From assembly GCA_016710065.1 (NCBI GenBank), contig JADJLP010000001.1:124001-188000 (forward strand): a DNA stretch of 64,000 nucleotides. The letters are read 5' to 3'. Below are positions 60,358-64,000 of the stretch, piece after piece. Each line of letters starts with the position of its first letter. Positions within the stretch are counted from its first letter, which is position 1. The translations under genes and the position numbers were made by a program. The notes beneath the pieces are model-generated. The model saw only the letters and a list, made by a program, of their open reading frames with translations, searched no databases and was not told where the DNA came from. Origin of the DNA: Candidatus Ideonella esbjergensis. GTDB taxonomy: Bacteria; Pseudomonadota; Gammaproteobacteria; Burkholderiales; Burkholderiaceae_C.

Positions 60358-61197
60358 TCAAAGCCCCAGGCGGCGGCAGATCTCCAGCACTGTGGCCGAC
60401 TGGTTCATGGTGTAGAAGTGCAGCCCCGGTACGCCCTGGGCGCGCAGGCGCTCGCACAGCGCAGTCACCACGTCCAGGCCAAAGGCCTTGATGCTGGCCG
60501 TGTCGTCGCCAAAACTCTGCAGGCGCAGGCGCACCCAGCGCGGCACGTCGGCACCGCAGCCGTCGGCAAAGCGCAAGATGCCGCTGGCGTTGGTGATGGG
60601 CATGATGCCGGGCATCACCGGCACCGTGGCGCCCAGCCTCGCCGCGTCGTCCACAAAGCGGAAGTAGGCGTCGGCGTTGAAGAAGAACTGCGTGATGGCC
60701 GAGTTGGCGCCGGCCGCCACCTTGGTGGCATAGGCCTTCAGGTCGTCTTGCGGCGACTTGGCCTGCGGGTGCACCTCGGGGTAGGCGGCGACCTCGATGT
60801 GGAAATGCTCGCCCGTCTCTTCGCGGATGAAGCGCACCAGGTCGCTGGCATGGCCGATCTCGCCAAAGGCGCCGTAGCCGCTGGGCAGGTCACCGCGCAG
60901 CGCGACGATGCGGCGTATGCCCATGTCTTTGAACAGCGCGAGCTTCTCACGCACCGAGTCGCGCGTGGCGCTCACGCAGGTGAAGTGGGTGGCGCCCTGC
61001 TGGCCTTCTTCAAGGATGGCCTGCACGGTTTGCAGCGTGCCATCTTGGGTGGAGCCGCCGGCGCCGTAGGTGACCGAGCAGAACGTGGGTTTGAGTGCAT
61101 ACAGTGCCTGGCGCGCCGCCGCCAGCTTGGTGCTGGCCTCGGGCGTCTTGGGGGGGAAGAATTCCAGGCTGAGCTGGAAGTCTGTCGTGGATGTCAT
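60358..61197 (-). CDS. metF: 5,10-methylenetetrahydrofolate reductase
   Basis: MetF makes 5-methyl-THF for methionine synthesis using FAD and NAD(P)H. The 279-residue protein has LSLEFFPPKTPEA, FCSVTYGAGGSTQD, IVALRGDLPSG, ITQFFFNADAYFRFVDD and MPGIMPITN, all typical of MetF. It is the third gene of the ahcY-tlyA-metF operon, 18 bases after tlyA, and so is controlled with the SAH riboswitch. Confidence 0.95.
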   Translation of the reverse strand: MTSTTDFQLSLEFFPPKTPEASTKLAAARQALYALKPTFCSVTYGAGGSTQDGTLQTVQAILEEGQQGATHFTCVSATRDSVREKLALFKDMGIRRIVALRGDLPSGYGAFGEIGHASDLVRFIREETGEHFHIEVAAYPEVHPQAKSPQDDLKAYATKVAAGANSAITQFFFNADAYFRFVDDAARLGATVPVMPGIMPITNASGILRFADGCGADVPRWVRLRLQSFGDDTASIKAFGLDVVTALCERLRAQGVPGLHFYTMNQSATVLEICRRLGL

Positions 61198-61215
61198 GGG
61201 TCTGTCTCCTGGGGT

Positions 61216-61971
61216 TCAGGCCTTGCAGGCCTGAACGAAGAATTCTTGATTGCCCTGGCCTCCGGTGATGGGGCTGGGACGCCAGGCCTGCACCTGCAAG
61301 CCGCAGGCCTCGCAGGCCTCGCGGATGCGGGCCTCCACGCGAACAAATGCGGCCGGGTCTTTCACCAGCCCGCCCTTGCCGATGTCGGCACGCTGCAGTT
61401 CGAACTGCGGCTTCACCAGCATCAACAGCGAGCCGCCCGTGGCCAGCAGAGGCGCCAGTGCCGGCAGCACGAGGGTGAGCGAGATGAACGACAAGTCACC
61501 GGTGATGAAGCCGAAGCCGCCTTCGGGCCAGTACAGGCCAAAGCTCGCCGGCGTGAGCTCGCGCGCGTTCAGGCCCTCAAAGGCCACCACTTGGGCGTTC
61601 TCTGCCAGGCGCGGGTGCAACTGGCCGTGGCCCACGTCCACCCCCACCACGCGCAAACAGCCCGCCGCCAGCAGCACCTCGGTAAAGCCGCCGGTGCTCT
61701 GGCCCACGTCCAGCGCGATCTGGCCGGTGAGATCCAGCCCGGCTTCCTTCAACGCGCCTTCCAGCTTCAAACCCCCGCGCGATGCCCAGCGCAGCTCGGC
61801 GTCGTCGGTGAGCTCGATCTCGCAGCCCACGGGCAGCTCGTCGCCCGCCTTCTTTGGCACCGCCCAACCCTTGGGGCCCAGCCAGCGCACGGCGCCCTGC
61901 GTGATCAGCCGCTGGGCGGCCGAACGCGTGGGCGCCAGCCCTTGCTGGACCAGGAGTTGGTCGGCGCGCAT
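61216..61971 (-). CDS. TlyA-family rRNA 2'-O-methyltransferase
   Basis: A 251-residue protein with an N-terminal S4 RNA-binding domain (MRADQLLVQQGLAPTRSAAQ) and a C-terminal FtsJ-type methyltransferase (ASRGGLKLEGAL, ALDVGQSTGGFTEVLL, FITGDLSFISLTLVLP, LVKPQFELQRADIGKGG). Family members methylate cytidines in 16S and 23S rRNA with SAM. It lies between ahcY and metF, with 7-base and 18-base gaps, and uses SAM, which links it to the methyl cycle. Confidence 0.93.
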   Translation of the reverse strand: MRADQLLVQQGLAPTRSAAQRLITQGAVRWLGPKGWAVPKKAGDELPVGCEIELTDDAELRWASRGGLKLEGALKEAGLDLTGQIALDVGQSTGGFTEVLLAAGCLRVVGVDVGHGQLHPRLAENAQVVAFEGLNARELTPASFGLYWPEGGFGFITGDLSFISLTLVLPALAPLLATGGSLLMLVKPQFELQRADIGKGGLVKDPAAFVRVEARIREACEACGLQVQAWRPSPITGGQGNQEFFVQACKA

Positions 61972-61978
61972 CGCCCGA

Positions 61979-63412
<1,434 letters not shown>

Positions 63413-63488
63413 CAGCAGAGTTCTCCGAATGGGTTCAAACAAACCCGCGACATGCGAAGACTCTTGATGGGGAATGGGAAATCCACAA

Positions 63489-63495
63489 CTCACCC
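63489..63495 (-). promoter_or_regulatory. Candidate switching strand of the SAH riboswitch
   Basis: On the minus strand GGGTGAG, 18 bases downstream of the aptamer, is complementary to CTCACCC at the aptamer 3' end (63514-63520). Pairing of the two would break the aptamer's terminal helix. No U-run follows, so control may be at translation rather than termination. Confidence 0.45.
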
Positions 63496-63514
63496 ACGGA
63501 GAAACGCTTGTGCG

Positions 63515-63586
63515 GGTGAGCGCCGTTGCCTGTGAAGGGTTCCGAGCCTGGGGCCTGAGTGCAGGCCTTGCAACGCTCCTCGGAAC
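63515..63586 (-). promoter_or_regulatory. SAH riboswitch upstream of ahcY
   Basis: On the minus strand the conserved core is TTCCGAGGAGCG, then a loop hairpin GGCCTGCACTCAGGCC, then CCAGGCTCGGAA closing the first helix. The conserved CAACGGCGCTCACC follows, where GCGCTC pairs back with the GAGCG segment as the pseudoknot. Order, spacing and position before ahcY match the SAH riboswitch class of Betaproteobacteria and Gammaproteobacteria. SAH binding turns expression on. Confidence 0.9.
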
Positions 63587-63593
63587 AGGGCGC

Positions 63594-63599
63594 ATTCTA
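63594..63599 (-). promoter_or_regulatory. Putative -10 box of the ahcY operon
   Basis: TAGAAT on the minus strand. Transcription would begin near 63587, exactly at the 5' edge of the riboswitch. The -35 region (about CTTCCG) is weak. Confidence 0.5.
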
Positions 63600-63623
63600 G
63601 CGGAGGCGGCGCAGGACGGAAGT

Positions 63624-63648
63624 TAAAAAGCCCGCACTTGGTGGGCTT
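63624..63648 (-). terminator. Terminator of the DUF3422 gene
   Basis: On the minus strand AAGCCC and GGGCTT form a stem around a nine-base loop, followed by five T residues in total. It separates the upstream gene from the ahcY promoter. Confidence 0.72.
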
Positions 63649-63711
63649 GCTTTTGGCTTTGCGATGAGGCATCGCGTTCAAAACACAAGACGCTGCAGAC
63701 GTGGCCGGCTG

Positions 63712-64000
63712 CTATGCGCCGCCCGCTGCCCCACCACCATGCAGCTTGGCATGCACGCGTTGCGTGGCCTTCCATACGCCCCACAGCACCACCGGGATCA
63801 GCGCACCTGCTGCCATCTCGGGGTTGATGGGCAGGCCCAGGGCCTTCAGGGCCTTGCCGCTGTACAGCAGCAGGCTGATGACGTAGTACGAGATGGCGGC
63901 GATGGACAGGCCCTCCACCGTGGTTTGCAGGCTGAGTTGCAGCTCTTGCCCGCGCGTGAGCTTGGCCAGCAGTTGCTGGTTCTGCGCCTCGGTGGCAATG
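63712..64000 (-). CDS. DUF3422-family membrane protein (partial, C-terminus only)
   Basis: The last 95 residues of a DUF3422 protein; the start lies beyond the right edge. A coiled helix (AQNQQLLAKLTRGQELQLSL) leads into QTTVEGLSIAAISYYVISLL, with two transmembrane helices (to about LYSGKA and ALIPVVLWGVWKAT) and a Gly/Ala tail. Full-length members have about 430 residues. The function is unknown. Confidence 0.8.
   Translation of the reverse strand, partial: IATEAQNQQLLAKLTRGQELQLSLQTTVEGLSIAAISYYVISLLLYSGKALKALGLPINPEMAAGALIPVVLWGVWKATQRVHAKLHGGGAAGGA

Overview
The window is 64 kb of a high-G+C chromosome that reads as Betaproteobacteria, order Burkholderiales. The signs are a phasin with PhaR-type operators, DUF3141, DUF2917, DUF3422, an ahcY-tlyA-metF group behind an SAH riboswitch, and neighbours typical of that order. 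The left edge cuts nifE, so the organism is probably a diazotroph that also stores polyhydroxyalkanoate (PHA). I cannot name the genus. No tRNA, rRNA, CRISPR array, prophage or intact insertion sequence was seen.

Left part (1-13 kb). nifE (partial) has its own sigma-54 promoter and faces away from a TPR-less O-GlcNAc-transferase-like gene. Next come a methyltransferase, a short phasin between two PhaR boxes, a DUF3141 protein with a cysteine-type PHA synthase/hydrolase triad, a DUF3617 protein, a Ser/Thr kinase with a downstream ECF sigma factor, an SDR oxidoreductase and rsgA. An 816-bp stretch with only gene remnants follows.

Centre (13-38.5 kb). This is a sugar locus whose enzymes fit sucrose and raffinose-family alpha-galactosides. 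An outer-membrane TonB receptor would bring sugars in. A ten-kilobase operon encodes an ABC importer, a cytoplasmic GH36 alpha-galactosidase and the Leloir enzymes GalE, GalT and GalK. Galactose would enter the Leloir pathway, and the released sucrose would be split by sucrose phosphorylase. A second arm holds an MFS disaccharide transporter and an exported six-hairpin glycosidase. Two LacI regulators appear to use two different palindromes. One (TAACGCGTGTTA) is at the receptor and the ABC operon. The other (TGCAATCGTTTGCA) is at the TPR/sucrose phosphorylase operon, the receptor and the MFS operon. The receptor promoter alone carries both. A flavin halogenase and a BrnT/BrnA toxin-antitoxin pair sit inside the locus.

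Right part (38.5-64 kb). Mostly housekeeping and accessory genes: mmsA with a divergent LysR gene, a YecA/UPF0149 protein, a YegD-type Hsp70, dadA, two small unrecognised genes, a universal stress protein, a metallophosphoesterase, an acid phosphatase lipoprotein, cca, a soluble lytic transglycosylase, a secreted subtilase, a GST, a LysR/DUF2917 pair, a Sxy/TfoX protein, 5-formyl-THF cyclo-ligase and ompW. It ends with the SAH-riboswitch-controlled methyl-cycle operon and a truncated DUF3422 gene. Repeats of the Neisseria dRS3 type occur here. One 418-bp unit bounded by two of them encloses a very strong hairpin and looks like a small non-autonomous mobile element.
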